Counted from the first letter of the stretch, positions 35,034 to 45,760 are shown. The stretch: DNA of 64,000 nt from Zhengella sp020637775 (GCF_041397485.1 NZ_JAWKWO010000001.1:806001-870000), one strand, 5' to 3'. Translations and numbers: made by a program. The notes: generated by a model from the sequence alone, not told the origin.

Positions 35034-36032
35034 ATGACGCGCGAGATCACACTTTCCAAGGCCGTCAACGAAGCCATTGCCGAGGAGATGCGCCGCGACG
35101 AGACGATCTTCCTGATCGGCGAGGACGTGGCGGAGGCCGGTACGCCGTTCAAGGTCCTGTCCGGCCTGGTGGAGGAATTCGGCACCGGCCGCGTGATCGA
35201 CACGCCGATTGCCGAGCCCGGCTTCATGGGGATGGCGGTGGGTGCGGCCATGACCGGCTCGCGGCCGATCGTCGATCTCATGTTCGGCGATTTTCTCTTT
35301 CTGGTCATGGACCAGCTTTGCAACCAGGCGGCCAAGACGCATTACATGTCCGGCGGCAAGCTCAAGGTGCCGCTGGTGCTGCGCACCAATCTCGGCGCGA
35401 CGCGCCGCTCCGCCGCCCAGCATTCGCAGTCCCTGCACGCGCTGGTGGCGCATATTCCGGGCCTGAAGGTGGCCCTGCCCTCCTCCGCCTACGAGGCCAA
35501 GGGCCTGATGAAGAGCGCCATTCGCGACGACAACCCGGTCGTCATCTTCGAAGACAAGCTGATGTACAACGACAAGGCGCCCGTGCCTGAGGAGGAGTAC
35601 CTGATCCCCTTCGGCGAGGCGGCCATCCTGCGTGAAGGCTCCGACATCACCTTCGTCGCCACATCGTCCATGGTGCAGGTGGCGATGAAAGCGGCCGAAA
35701 CGCTGGCTGCGGAGGGCATATCCGCCGAGGTAATCGATCCGCGCACCATCGTGCCGCTGGACGAGGCGACGATCCTTGCCTCGGTGCGCAAGACGTCGCG
35801 CGCCATCGTCATCGACGAGGGCCACCTGAATTTCGGCGTGACCGGCGAAATCGCCGCACGCATCACGGAAAAGGCCTTCTATCATCTCGATGCACCGGTG
35901 CAGCGCATGGGGGCGATGGATGTGCCTGTGCCCTTCTCGCCGGCGCTGGAGGACAGGACCGTGCCGACGCCAGAGGCGCTGGCAGAACGGGCGCGGAAGG
36001 CGGTGCGCGGGGAGCTGTTCCATGCCGCATGA
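35034..36032 (+). CDS. Thiamine-dependent 2-oxoacid/acetoin dehydrogenase E1, beta subunit
   Basis: 332-residue transketolase-like beta subunit with EITLSKAVNEAIAEEMRRDE at the start, GEDVAEAGTPFK, RVIDTPIAEPGFMGMAVGAA and RSAAQHSQSLHALVAH. It completes the E1 active site with the alpha subunit. Its stop lies inside the lipoyl-subunit gene (11-base overlap), so the three are co-translated. AcoB and BkdA2/PdhB cannot be separated by eye; the neighbouring aldehyde dehydrogenase favours an acetoin-type cleavage. Confidence 0.93.
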   Translation: MTREITLSKAVNEAIAEEMRRDETIFLIGEDVAEAGTPFKVLSGLVEEFGTGRVIDTPIAEPGFMGMAVGAAMTGSRPIVDLMFGDFLFLVMDQLCNQAAKTHYMSGGKLKVPLVLRTNLGATRRSAAQHSQSLHALVAHIPGLKVALPSSAYEAKGLMKSAIRDDNPVVIFEDKLMYNDKAPVPEEEYLIPFGEAAILREGSDITFVATSSMVQVAMKAAETLAAEGISAEVIDPRTIVPLDEATILASVRKTSRAIVIDEGHLNFGVTGEIAARITEKAFYHLDAPVQRMGAMDVPVPFSPALEDRTVPTPEALAERARKAVRGELFHAA

Positions 36033-37389
36033 GGTCATCATGCCCGCACTCGGCATGGCCCAGGAGACGGGCAGGATCATCGCCTGGCTGAAGCAGCCTG
36101 GCGAGGCCGTGGCCGAAGGCGATCCGCTGTTCGAGGTGGAAACCGACAAGGCGGCCATGGAAGTGGAGGCACAGGCGGACGGCTTTCTGGGCCAGGTCTC
36201 CGCATCGGCGGGCGAGGATGTGCCGGTCGGCCGCGTCGTCGCGATCATCGCCGACAGTGCGGAGGAAGCGGCCGCAGCCGGGACGGGGACAGCGGCAGCG
36301 GCAGCGGCTGATGACAGCCCTCAGCAAGGAGGCTCGGGCGACGACGACGCCCTGCCCGATGGCGCGCAGGTGATCATGCCGGCGCTCGGCATGGCACAGG
36401 ATAGCGGGCTGATCGTCTCCTGGGCGAAGCAGCCAGGCGACCCGGTGTCCGCCGATGACGTTCTGCTGGAGGTGGAGACCGACAAGTCGGTCATGGAAGT
36501 GACCGCCGGCCACGACGGCTTCATCGCCGCAATCCTGGCCGATGCCGGACAGGCGGTGCCGGTCGGCTCGGTGATTGCGGTGATTTCGCAAACGGAACCC
36601 GCGGCGCCCGTCCGGCGAAGCCTTTCGGCCGGGCCCACGGACACGGATACTTCGCCAGCGGCGTCGCCCGAGCCTGCTCCGGCCGCACGGTCACCGAAGG
36701 CACAAGCTGTTGCCGCCTCACAGGCTGGCGGGCGCATCCTCGCCTCGCCCAAGGCACGGCGGATCGCGGCGGAGGAAGGGCTGGACCTGGCACTGCTGGC
36801 AGCCCATGGCGTGCCGCAACCATTTCATGTGTCGGATCTGGAAACCCTGCGCGGCCTTGGCGCGGCGCCGGATGCCCGTACAGACCGCGATGTGTCCCGG
36901 CAGCTGCTGCATGTTCATGCCCGCGTTTCCTCCGAAGGTTGCGACAGCCTGATCGGCTGGCTGGAGGCGGATGGCGGCACGGCAATCGCACCGCGTCTTG
37001 TCTGGCTGCGTTTCGCCGCAGCCGCCTTGCGCAAGGCAATCGAAGCGGAGTGCGAAGCGGCGGGCGAAGCCGTGACCGTGGAATTGCGCAAGCGGCAGGA
37101 CGCGGTCGGCCGATACGCTGATCCCGACCGCGCCCGGCTTTCGCAACCGCTTGCCAATGCCGGCGACAGCATGCCGCCTGCCCTCGTGCTGCGCGATTTC
37201 ACCGGCTCGCGCGTGGTCTCGGCCAGCGGGCGCGCCGATGCCGCGCCCGTGCTGACCATCGGCCGGGAAAAGGGCGACTACGTCATCTCGCTTGATTTCC
37301 ATGACGGCCAGATGTCCGAGAGCCAGGCCTTCGCCCTGGTTGACGATTTTGCGGATCGCCTTGCCGATCCGCTGCGCCACCTCCTGTGA
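36022..37389 (+). CDS. Lipoyl carrier subunit: two lipoyl domains, E3-binding domain, degenerate acyltransferase
   Basis: 455 residues. Two lipoyl domains are clear, each with GMA-x-(E/D)-(T/S)-G and an ETDK lipoylation motif (Lys43 and Lys155). A flexible Ala/Pro linker leads to a peripheral-subunit-binding domain (238-275, ILASPKARRIAAEEGLDL). The last 170 residues align in outline with the E2 catalytic domain but the DHRxxxG catalytic motif is lost (position reads LDFHDGQMSES), so it should not transfer acyl groups itself. The catalytic E2 is encoded separately at 38838. E1 beta overlaps its start. Confidence 0.85.
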   Translation: MPHEVIMPALGMAQETGRIIAWLKQPGEAVAEGDPLFEVETDKAAMEVEAQADGFLGQVSASAGEDVPVGRVVAIIADSAEEAAAAGTGTAAAAAADDSPQQGGSGDDDALPDGAQVIMPALGMAQDSGLIVSWAKQPGDPVSADDVLLEVETDKSVMEVTAGHDGFIAAILADAGQAVPVGSVIAVISQTEPAAPVRRSLSAGPTDTDTSPAASPEPAPAARSPKAQAVAASQAGGRILASPKARRIAAEEGLDLALLAAHGVPQPFHVSDLETLRGLGAAPDARTDRDVSRQLLHVHARVSSEGCDSLIGWLEADGGTAIAPRLVWLRFAAAALRKAIEAECEAAGEAVTVELRKRQDAVGRYADPDRARLSQPLANAGDSMPPALVLRDFTGSRVVSASGRADAAPVLTIGREKGDYVISLDFHDGQMSESQAFALVDDFADRLADPLRHLL

Positions 37390-37404
37390 ACCGGAGAAAG
37401 ACCC

Positions 37405-38835
<1,431 letters not shown>

Positions 38836-38837
38836 CC

Positions 38838-39731
38838 ATGGGCAGGAGCGACTTCATCGCCAGCCCGTCCGTCGTTGCCCATGCCGGGCGCAAGGGCGTC
38901 GACCTTGCCGATCTGGCAGCGCAGACCGGCCGTACCACGCTGGCGCGCGAGGACGTGGACAAGTACGTTGACGGGCCGGCCGGTGCCCCGGTCCTGCGCG
39001 ACGACAGCCGCTACTGGGCAGTCGACCATGCCGCTGCCGGGCCGGTGAGCGAGGCGCCCGTGTCGCGCATCGCGCGCGTTGCCGCAGACAACCTTTCGGC
39101 TGCCAACCGGATGATCCCGCAGGTGACCCACCACGACCGCGCCGACATGCGCGCGGTGGAGGCGCTGCGCAAGCGGTTGCGCCAAGAGGGCGACGCGCGC
39201 GGTGTGCGGCTCACGGCGCTGGCCTTCCACGTCAAGGCGCTGGCCATCTGCCTTGAGGAATTCCCGCTCTTCAACACCTCGCTCAGCCCTGACGGCGAGC
39301 GGCTGGTGCAAAAGCACTATGTCCATGTCGGCATTGCCGTCGACACGCCGCACGGGCTGATGGTTCCGGTGATCCGTGACGCGAGCGGCAAGGGCCTGTG
39401 GACCATCGCGGCGGAAATTGCCGGCCTCGCAGGCAAGGCGCAGACGCGCAAGCTGCGCCCCGACGAGATGGGCGGGGCGTCCATGTCGATCTCCAATCTC
39501 GGCGGCATTGGCGGCACCGCTTTCACACCCATCGTCAATCCGCCGGAAGTGGCCATTCTCGGCATCACCCGCACCGAAACCGTGCCGGTATGGGAAAGCG
39601 AAAGCTGGCAGCCGGTGCCCATGGCGCCGCTCGACCTTTCCTATGATCATCGCGTGATCAACGGTGCCGACGCAGCGCGTTTCCTGGCCCGTTTCGCCAA
39701 TCTTCTTGCCGATCCGCGCCGGATGCTGTGA
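38838..39731 (+). CDS. Stand-alone dihydrolipoyl acyltransferase (E2) catalytic subunit
   Basis: 297 residues. Residues 1-45 are a peripheral-subunit-binding domain (IASPSVVAHAGRKGVDLADL), and from about 75 the E2 catalytic core: SRIARVAADNLSAANRMIPQ, GGASMSISNLGGIGGTAFTP and the active-site motif SYDHRVINGADAARF. No lipoyl domain is present, so the swinging arm must come from the 36022 subunit. GGAG lies 8 bases upstream of the ATG at 38838; it starts 2 bases after the aldehyde dehydrogenase stop. Split E2 of this kind are uncommon. Confidence 0.85.
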   Translation: MGRSDFIASPSVVAHAGRKGVDLADLAAQTGRTTLAREDVDKYVDGPAGAPVLRDDSRYWAVDHAAAGPVSEAPVSRIARVAADNLSAANRMIPQVTHHDRADMRAVEALRKRLRQEGDARGVRLTALAFHVKALAICLEEFPLFNTSLSPDGERLVQKHYVHVGIAVDTPHGLMVPVIRDASGKGLWTIAAEIAGLAGKAQTRKLRPDEMGGASMSISNLGGIGGTAFTPIVNPPEVAILGITRTETVPVWESESWQPVPMAPLDLSYDHRVINGADAARFLARFANLLADPRRML

Positions 39732-39738
39732 GGATGCC

Positions 39739-40500
39739 ATGAGCCTTGCCATCGATCTTTCGGGCCGCACCGCCGTCGTGACCGGCGCCTCGCGCGGCAT
39801 CGGCCGGGCGATCTGCCGGACGCTGGCCGAGGCGGGCGCCGACATCATCGGCGTCAGTTCAGCCGGTCTGCCACCGGAAAGCGAAACCGCGCGGCTTGTG
39901 GCCGAAACCGGCCGTTCGTTCACCGGCGAGGCCTGCGATTTTTCAAGCCGGGAGGCGGTGACGGCGCTTGCCGAACAGCTTGCCGCACGTCAGGACATTT
40001 CCATCCTTGTCAACAATGCCGGCACGATCCGGCGCGCGCCGGCGGCCGATCATCCGCTAGCCGACTGGGATGATGTGATGGCGGTCAATTGCGATGCGCC
40101 CTTCATCCTGACGCAGGCGCTGGGCAAGGCCATGCTGGAGCGCGGACACGGCCATGTCGTCTTCGTCGCCTCCGTTCTCAGCTTCCAGGGCGGCATTCTG
40201 GTGCCGGGCTATGCGGCCAGCAAGGGTGCCGTGGCCCAGCTTGTGCGCGCCTTCGCCAACGAATGGGCCGCGCACGGTGTCAACGTGAACGGCATCGCGC
40301 CCGGCTACATCGCCACCGACAACACGCAGGCCCTGCAGGAGGACGCCGCGCGCGAAGCGGCGCTGATGGCGCGCGTTCCGGCCGGCCGCTGGGGAAAACC
40401 GGAGGAAATCGCGGCGCCGGTCGCCTTTCTGTGCAGCGATCTGGCACGCTTCATCCACGGCGCGATCATCCCGGCCGACGGCGGATGGCTGGCGCGGTAG
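39739..40500 (+). CDS. KduD-like SDR (2-dehydro-3-deoxygluconate 5-dehydrogenase family)
   Basis: 253-residue SDR beginning MSLAIDLSGRTAVVTGASRG, with NNAGTIRR, SVLSFQGGI and a YAASK catalytic motif; the phrase GGILVPGYAASKGAVAQL and IAPGYIATDNTQAL are typical of KduD. KduD interconverts 5-keto-4-deoxyuronate products in pectin and related sugar-acid breakdown. The pathway context differs here, so KduD is a family label rather than a function. It begins 7 bases after the E2 stop and ends the operon, before a tandem palindromic repeat. Confidence 0.85.
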   Translation: MSLAIDLSGRTAVVTGASRGIGRAICRTLAEAGADIIGVSSAGLPPESETARLVAETGRSFTGEACDFSSREAVTALAEQLAARQDISILVNNAGTIRRAPAADHPLADWDDVMAVNCDAPFILTQALGKAMLERGHGHVVFVASVLSFQGGILVPGYAASKGAVAQLVRAFANEWAAHGVNVNGIAPGYIATDNTQALQEDAAREAALMARVPAGRWGKPEEIAAPVAFLCSDLARFIHGAIIPADGGWLAR

Positions 40501-40530
40501 GAGGGCCCGCACGGACGTGCCGTCCGGGTC

Positions 40531-40698
40531 CCTGCGCTGCGCGATGGCTCCGCGCGTTCGTCGCTTCAATCGTGAAATCGTTCACGATTGATCGCCGCAT
40601 CGCGCCGACCGCTTTCCTGCGCTCCGCTATGGCTCCGCGCGTTCGTCGCTTCAATCGTGAAATCGTTCACGATTGATCGCCGCATCGCGCCGACCGCT
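40531..40698. repeat. Tandem repeat, 85-base period, with palindromes
   Basis: Two direct copies 85 bases apart. The block 40544-40613 is repeated exactly at 40629-40698 (70 bases); the 13 bases before each copy also match except two. Each copy holds a hairpin with arms CAATCGTGAA and TTCACGATTG around a 4-base loop. It lies between the convergent ends of the KduD-like gene and guaA and includes no gene. It looks like a mobile palindromic repeat unit (REP-type), possibly also acting as a terminator. Confidence 0.75.
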
Positions 40699-40700
40699 CC

Positions 40701-42263
40701 TCACTCCCATTCAATCGTGCCGGGGGGCTTGGAGGTCACGTCATAGACGACACGGTTGATGCCGCGCACCTCGTTGATGATCCGCGTGGCGGCACGGCCA
40801 AGGAATTCCATGTCGTAGTGGTAGAAATCCGCGGTCATGCCGTCGACCGATGTCACGGCGCGCAATGCGCAGACGAATTCATAGGTGCGCCCGTCGCCCA
40901 TCACGCCGACCGTCTGGACAGGCAGCAGCACCGCGAAGGCCTGCCATATGGCGTCATAGAGGCCGGCCTTGCGGATCTCGTCGAGATAGATGGCGTCGGC
41001 CTCCTGGAGGATGCGCAGCTTCTCGCGCGTCACGCCGCCGGGGCAGCGGATGGCAAGGCCCGGTCCGGGGAACGGGTGACGGCCGATGAAATGGTCCGGC
41101 AGGCCCAATTCCTTGCCAAGCTTGCGCACCTCGTCCTTGAACAGTTCGCGCAGCGGCTCCACCAGCTTCATGTTCATGCGTTCCGGCAAGCCGCCGACAT
41201 TGTGGTGGCTCTTGATCGTCACCGAGGGGCCGCCGGTGAAGGAGACGCTTTCGATCACATCCGGATAAAGCGTGCCCTGGGCCAGGAAATCCGCGCCGCC
41301 CAGTTTCTTCGCCTCGGCCTCGAAGACATCGATGAACAGGCGGCCGATGGTCTTGCGCTTGACCTCCGGATCCGCCTCGCCTTCCAGCGCGGAAATGAAG
41401 GTGTCGGCCGCATCCACATGCACCAGCGGAATGTTGTAGTGCTCCCGGAACATGGCGACGACCTCGGCGGCCTCGTTCTTGCGCATCAGCCCGTGGTCGA
41501 CGAGAATGCAGGTCAGCTGGTCGCCGATCGCCTCATGGATGAGCAGGGCCGCGACGGAGGAATCGACGCCGCCCGACAGGCCGCAGATCACCCGGCCGTC
41601 ACCCACCTGCGCGCGGATCGCGGCAATGGCCTGGTCCTTGTAGGCGGCCATGGACCAGTCGCCCTTCAGCCCCGCGACCTTGTGGACGAAGTTGGAAAGC
41701 AGTTTGGCACCATCGGGGGTATGCACCACTTCCGGATGGAACTGCACCGCGTAGTAGCGGCGCGTCTCGTCCGCGATGGCGGCGAAGGGGGCGTTGGGCG
41801 ACGTGGCCACCACTTCGAACCCGTCCGGCAGCGCTGTCACACGGTCACCGTGGCTCATCCAGACCTGATGGCGCGAACCGACATCCCAGACACCTTCGTA
41901 AAGGGCGCAGGGTTTGTGCACTTCCAGGTAGGCGCGGCCGAATTCGCGGTGATGGCCGCCTTCCACGCGGCCGCCAAGCTGGTCGCACATGGTCTGCTGG
42001 CCGTAGCAGATGCCGAGCACCGGCAGGCCGCTGTCAAACACCACCTGCGGCGCGCGCGGGCTGCCCATCTCGGTCGTCGAGGCGGGGCCACCTGACAGGA
42101 TCACCGCCTTCGGCTTCAGCCGGTGGAAGCCCTCCCCGGCAGACTGGAAGGGGACGATCTCGCAATAGACGCCGGCCTCGCGCACGCGCCGGGCAATCAG
42201 CTGCGTGACCTGGGAACCGAAGTCGATGATGAGGACGGTGTCGGGATGGGCTGTCTGTGTCAT
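40701..42263 (-). CDS. guaA: GMP synthase (glutamine-hydrolysing)
   Basis: 520 residues, full length. The amidotransferase domain has GICYGQQTM (catalytic Cys) and VQFHPEV (His); the ATP pyrophosphatase domain has the P-loop CGLSGGVDSSVAALL; the C-terminal dimerisation domain ends in the usual VYDVTSKPPGTIEWE. It converts XMP to GMP with glutamine and ATP. Reverse orientation to the neighbours; guaB lies about 8 kb away on the same strand. Confidence 0.97.
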   Translation of the reverse strand: MTQTAHPDTVLIIDFGSQVTQLIARRVREAGVYCEIVPFQSAGEGFHRLKPKAVILSGGPASTTEMGSPRAPQVVFDSGLPVLGICYGQQTMCDQLGGRVEGGHHREFGRAYLEVHKPCALYEGVWDVGSRHQVWMSHGDRVTALPDGFEVVATSPNAPFAAIADETRRYYAVQFHPEVVHTPDGAKLLSNFVHKVAGLKGDWSMAAYKDQAIAAIRAQVGDGRVICGLSGGVDSSVAALLIHEAIGDQLTCILVDHGLMRKNEAAEVVAMFREHYNIPLVHVDAADTFISALEGEADPEVKRKTIGRLFIDVFEAEAKKLGGADFLAQGTLYPDVIESVSFTGGPSVTIKSHHNVGGLPERMNMKLVEPLRELFKDEVRKLGKELGLPDHFIGRHPFPGPGLAIRCPGGVTREKLRILQEADAIYLDEIRKAGLYDAIWQAFAVLLPVQTVGVMGDGRTYEFVCALRAVTSVDGMTADFYHYDMEFLGRAATRIINEVRGINRVVYDVTSKPPGTIEWE

Positions 42264-42392
42264 GGCAAGGCCTTAATGGGATTCCCCTTCCGGCGCAACG
42301 GAATTGCGCCCGGATCGGCGCGATGAACATTCGCCGATGGCAAAGAACCATCAGGGATGCATCAATTCGCCGCGCCGGGCGTGGCTCATATA

Positions 42393-42406
42393 TTGATCCA
42401 GATCAA
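42393..42406. promoter_or_regulatory. FNR/FixK/Dnr-type box
   Basis: TTGATCCAGATCAA is a perfect TTGAT-N4-ATCAA match, 72 bases before the octaheme cytochrome start. A Crp/Fnr-family regulator such as FNR, FixK or Anr would bind here and activate under low oxygen. The rest of the 42264-42477 gap shows no other clear element. Confidence 0.75.
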
Positions 42407-42477
42407 GTCGGAAGCCGCATGTCTATCTCTCAATATATTCATGCTTGCAATCCATGCGGGCACAGGAGGAGGGGTAC

Positions 42478-44118
42478 ATGCATTCTGCAATCCGAAAGGT
42501 GGTGCTGGCGTTCCTTGCAGTCGCGGCGGCGGCCGTTTCGTCGCCGGCTGCGGAAAAGAACACATCCGCCACGGCGGACCATACGAAATTCGAAGCGCTG
42601 AAACAGGCCTTCACGTCCGGGCCGGAGGTCACGAAGGCGTGCCTGGCATGCCATACCGAGGCATCGAAACAGGTGATGGGGTCCATCCACTGGACGTGGA
42701 AATACGAGCATCCCGTGACCGGGCAGGTGCTGGGCAAGTCCGAGGTCATCAACTCGTTCTGCGGCAACGTGGCCTCCAACGAGCCGCGCTGCACCAGTTG
42801 CCATGCCGGCTATGGCTGGACGGACATGAAGGCCGGGCCGCCACAGGAGGAGACGGCGGTCGATTGCCTCATCTGCCACGACCAGAGCGGCCAATACACG
42901 AAGATCGCGACGGCCGCCGGCCATGTCGCCACCGGACCCGCGCCGGTCAAGGGATCGACCATCACCGGGGCGAAGGCCTGGCCCGTCGACCTGTCCAAGG
43001 CGGCCATGAGCGTTGGCCTGCCAAAGGCCGAGAACTGCGGCCAGTGCCACTTCTATGGCGGCGGCGGCGACAACGTGAAGCATGGCGATCTGTCCTCGGC
43101 GCTGTTCAAGCCGACAAAGCATGTCGACGTGCACATGGCCAAGGATGGCGCGGACATGCAGTGCTCAACCTGCCATGTCTCCGAGGCGCACAAATGGTCC
43201 GGGAGCCGCTATCATGTAAATGCGGCCGGCGACATCACATCGAAAGGCCATGGCGCCATGCCGAAGCCCGGCGAGCGGCGCGACGTGGCGACCTGCGAAT
43301 CCTGTCACGGCAAGGCGCCGCATGAAGGCCCCAACCCGCTGCTGGCGATCAAGCTGAACGACCATACCGACCGTGTCGCCTGCCAGACCTGCCACATTCC
43401 AGAATTCGCCAAGGGCGGCATTGCCACCAAGACCAGCTGGGACTGGTCGACAGCGGGAAAGATGAAGGACGGCAAGCCCTATGGCGAGGAGAATTACGTG
43501 CAGGGCGACGGCCGGCACATGCACACCTATCTGTCGACCAAGGGCGATTTCACATGGGGCGAGGACGTCGAGCCGTTTTACGCCTGGTTCAACGGACAGG
43601 TGGAATACACGAAGCAGGAAGACACCATCGACCCTTCCGGCGTGGTGGAGGTCAACCGCATTCCCGGCTCGCCCGAAGATCCGGATTCGCGCATCTGGCC
43701 ATTCAAGCGCATGGAGGGCCGGCAGGCCTATGATACCGGCCTGAACCGGCTGGTCATGACCAATGTGTTCGGACCGGAGAGCGACACCGCCTTCTGGACG
43801 AATTTCGACTGGGCCAAGGCCATCGACGCAGGCATGAAGGCGGCCGGCAAGGACTATTCCGGCTCGTTCGATTTCGTCGACACCCACATGTACTGGCCGA
43901 TCACGCACATGGTGGCACCAGCCGACGAAGCGCTGAAATGCGATTCCTGCCACGCCAGGCAGGGACGGCTTGCCAATGTCGCAGGCTTCTACATGCCCGG
44001 CCGTGACGGCTTTGCATGGATGGACCTGATCGGGCTTCTCGCCGTCGGCGCAGCCGCGCTTGGCGTCATCGGCCACGGATTGCTGAGAATTGTCATGAGC
44101 GCGCGGAGGAAGGCCTGA
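42478..44118 (+). CDS. Octaheme c-type cytochrome, tetrathionate reductase family
   Basis: 546 residues with a signal peptide and eight CxxCH heme sites (CLACH 55, CTSCH 105, CLICH 130, CGQCH 187, CSTCH 229, CESCH 273, CQTCH 302 and CDSCH near residue 490). The phrases SGPEVTKACLACHTEASKQ and NEPRCTSCHAGYGW are typical of the octaheme tetrathionate reductase family known from Shewanella, which can also reduce nitrite and hydroxylamine. A C-terminal hydrophobic helix anchors it in the membrane. AGGAGG precedes the ATG. The FNR-type box upstream suggests microoxic induction. Confidence 0.9.
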   Translation: MHSAIRKVVLAFLAVAAAAVSSPAAEKNTSATADHTKFEALKQAFTSGPEVTKACLACHTEASKQVMGSIHWTWKYEHPVTGQVLGKSEVINSFCGNVASNEPRCTSCHAGYGWTDMKAGPPQEETAVDCLICHDQSGQYTKIATAAGHVATGPAPVKGSTITGAKAWPVDLSKAAMSVGLPKAENCGQCHFYGGGGDNVKHGDLSSALFKPTKHVDVHMAKDGADMQCSTCHVSEAHKWSGSRYHVNAAGDITSKGHGAMPKPGERRDVATCESCHGKAPHEGPNPLLAIKLNDHTDRVACQTCHIPEFAKGGIATKTSWDWSTAGKMKDGKPYGEENYVQGDGRHMHTYLSTKGDFTWGEDVEPFYAWFNGQVEYTKQEDTIDPSGVVEVNRIPGSPEDPDSRIWPFKRMEGRQAYDTGLNRLVMTNVFGPESDTAFWTNFDWAKAIDAGMKAAGKDYSGSFDFVDTHMYWPITHMVAPADEALKCDSCHARQGRLANVAGFYMPGRDGFAWMDLIGLLAVGAAALGVIGHGLLRIVMSARRKA

Positions 44119-44849
44119 TGACCGACATGTTCACCAATGGTCTCAAGGGGGCTCCCCAACGCAGGGACGGCGAAGCCGTCAGAAGCTATCGCATTGCCAT
44201 CTACAAGGGTTATGAGCGGTTCTGGCACTGGAGCCAGGCTTTCCTGATCCTGTCGCTGCTCTTCACCGGCTTCGGCCTGCACGGTTTGCACGGGCTGCTG
44301 CCGTTCGGGCTGGCGGTCACGCTGCACACGGGTGCCGCCGTGCTGCTGATCGCGCTTTGGGTCTTCACGATCTTCTGGTGGTTCACCACCGGCGAGTGGA
44401 AGCAGTTCTTCCCGAAGAACGAGAACCTTTGGACGATCATGACCTATTATGCCTGGGGCATCCTGCAGGGGGCGTCCAAGCCCTATCACAAGCGGCTGTA
44501 CTCCAAGCAGAACCCGCTGCAGGCGCTGACCTATGTGGCGCTGACGCTGTTCATCGGCTCCACCCTGTGGGCGTCCGGCATCGCCTACCTGCTCTACAAT
44601 CTCTGGGAACATCAGACGTGGGCCGCCGATGCGCTGACCGTGGTCGTCTTCCTGCACACGGCCGCCGCCTGGGGCATGGCACTGTTCGTGGTCATCCATG
44701 TCTACATGGCGACCACGGGCAAGCCCTGGACCCATTACATCAAGTCGATGATCACCGGGCGTGACGACGTGGAGCTGACAGAGGCGGAAGTGGCCTACCT
44801 GGAGGAACGGCAAGGCGAGCCGCTGAAGCCTTCTCCGCACGGTCATTGA
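44118..44849 (+). CDS. Cytochrome b / b561-type partner of the octaheme cytochrome
   Basis: 243 residues, four to five membrane helices with histidines in FWHWSQAFLILS, VTLHTGAAVLL, FLHTAAAWGM and FVVIHVYMAT, suited to bind two hemes b. It resembles the cytochrome b subunits of formate dehydrogenase/hydrogenase and would link the quinone pool to the octaheme protein. Its ATG overlaps the octaheme stop (TGATG), so the two are co-translated. Ends with a polar tail. Confidence 0.88.
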   Translation: MTDMFTNGLKGAPQRRDGEAVRSYRIAIYKGYERFWHWSQAFLILSLLFTGFGLHGLHGLLPFGLAVTLHTGAAVLLIALWVFTIFWWFTTGEWKQFFPKNENLWTIMTYYAWGILQGASKPYHKRLYSKQNPLQALTYVALTLFIGSTLWASGIAYLLYNLWEHQTWAADALTVVVFLHTAAAWGMALFVVIHVYMATTGKPWTHYIKSMITGRDDVELTEAEVAYLEERQGEPLKPSPHGH

Positions 44850-44868
44850 CCGGCGGGCGAAGCGGACA

Positions 44869-44895
44869 AGCCGGCCCTGGCCGCGGGCCGGCTTG
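44869..44895. terminator. GC-rich hairpin after the cytochrome b gene
   Basis: Perfect 10-base stem AAGCCGGCCC / GGGCCGGCTT with a 7-base loop, 20 bases after the stop. No T-run follows, so it may stabilise the mRNA end rather than terminate. The remaining gap to 45088 holds only low-complexity GC sequence and no credible gene. Confidence 0.45.
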
Positions 44896-45088
44896 GCCAA
44901 CGCCGCCTTTGCCAACCGGGCCGGTGACCCGGGCCGGCCTGAAGGCAAGGGATGGAAACGCCGATATTTCAAAGCGATGGCGTCAGATCCTCGATGAAGA
45001 CCGAAAGGGCCTCACGCGCCGTGGCAACTGCATGAAACCATGATTCAGGCGCCTCAAAAGCCTGCGCCGTGTGCGGGCTGCATTGCTA

Positions 45089-45727
45089 TCATTCCAGAAG
45101 TCGGGCTTCCAGCGCCTGTTCCACACGGTCGACCGCATCGGCCAGTTTCGCGTCGATGACATGGAGGTATTGCGTCCAGTCATCGACATGCTTCAGTTCC
45201 GCCGCTCCATCGGAGATCCCGCGCAGGCCAATCAACGGGATGTCGAATGCCATGCAGGCGCGCAGGACGGCAAAGGTTTCCATGTCCACCATGTCCGCGT
45301 CGATCCCGCCATAGGCCGCGCCGGACACGATGTCGGCGCCGGTGGACAGGCGGGCATCGGCCAGGCCCGCAACATGATGGGGAAGCGGCAATTCCGGCGG
45401 CAGGTCGAGGAAAGGCGTATAGCCTTTGGCGAAACCCAGCGGCGAGGCGTCCATGTCGCGATAGGACACCGAAGACGCCTGATAGACCTCGGTCTGTTCC
45501 AGCGTGGCCGAGCCGGCCGATCCCAGGCACACGACCAGATCCGGCAGGGCATTGCGGGCCTCCAGACGCGCCAGCGCCACGCCGATGCGCGTGCCCGCCT
45601 CGACCGGGCCGACACCGGTGACGAGCGGCGTGAACCGGGCCTGGAGATGCGGCCCGTATTCCGGCTCCGCTGCCATCACATAAAGCACGTGTCTGCCCGC
45701 GACGGGCTTGAGCAAGCGATGCGGCAC
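45089..45727 (-). CDS. MTA/SAH nucleosidase-like (purine nucleoside phosphorylase family)
   Basis: 212 residues of the PNP/MTAN fold. Motifs are TGVGPVEAGT, VVCLGSAGSA, VDMETFAVLRAC (ribose and catalytic Glu) and GLRGISDGA. It probably hydrolyses 5'-methylthioadenosine or S-adenosylhomocysteine, releasing adenine. The GTG start at 45727 follows a GGGGGAAG stretch; an internal start at the MAAEPEYG region is possible. It is in a minus-strand group with a thioesterase. Confidence 0.85.
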   Translation of the reverse strand: MPHRLLKPVAGRHVLYVMAAEPEYGPHLQARFTPLVTGVGPVEAGTRIGVALARLEARNALPDLVVCLGSAGSATLEQTEVYQASSVSYRDMDASPLGFAKGYTPFLDLPPELPLPHHVAGLADARLSTGADIVSGAAYGGIDADMVDMETFAVLRACMAFDIPLIGLRGISDGAAELKHVDDWTQYLHVIDAKLADAVDRVEQALEARLLE

Positions 45728-45760
45728 GTCTTCCCCCCTTGCGCTCTCGCGTCCACGGTA

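Noticed and set aside
44846..45043. 65-codon open frame after the cytochrome b gene
   Set aside because: Low-complexity Gly/Pro/Arg composition, no ribosome binding site and overlap with a hairpin; probably non-coding.
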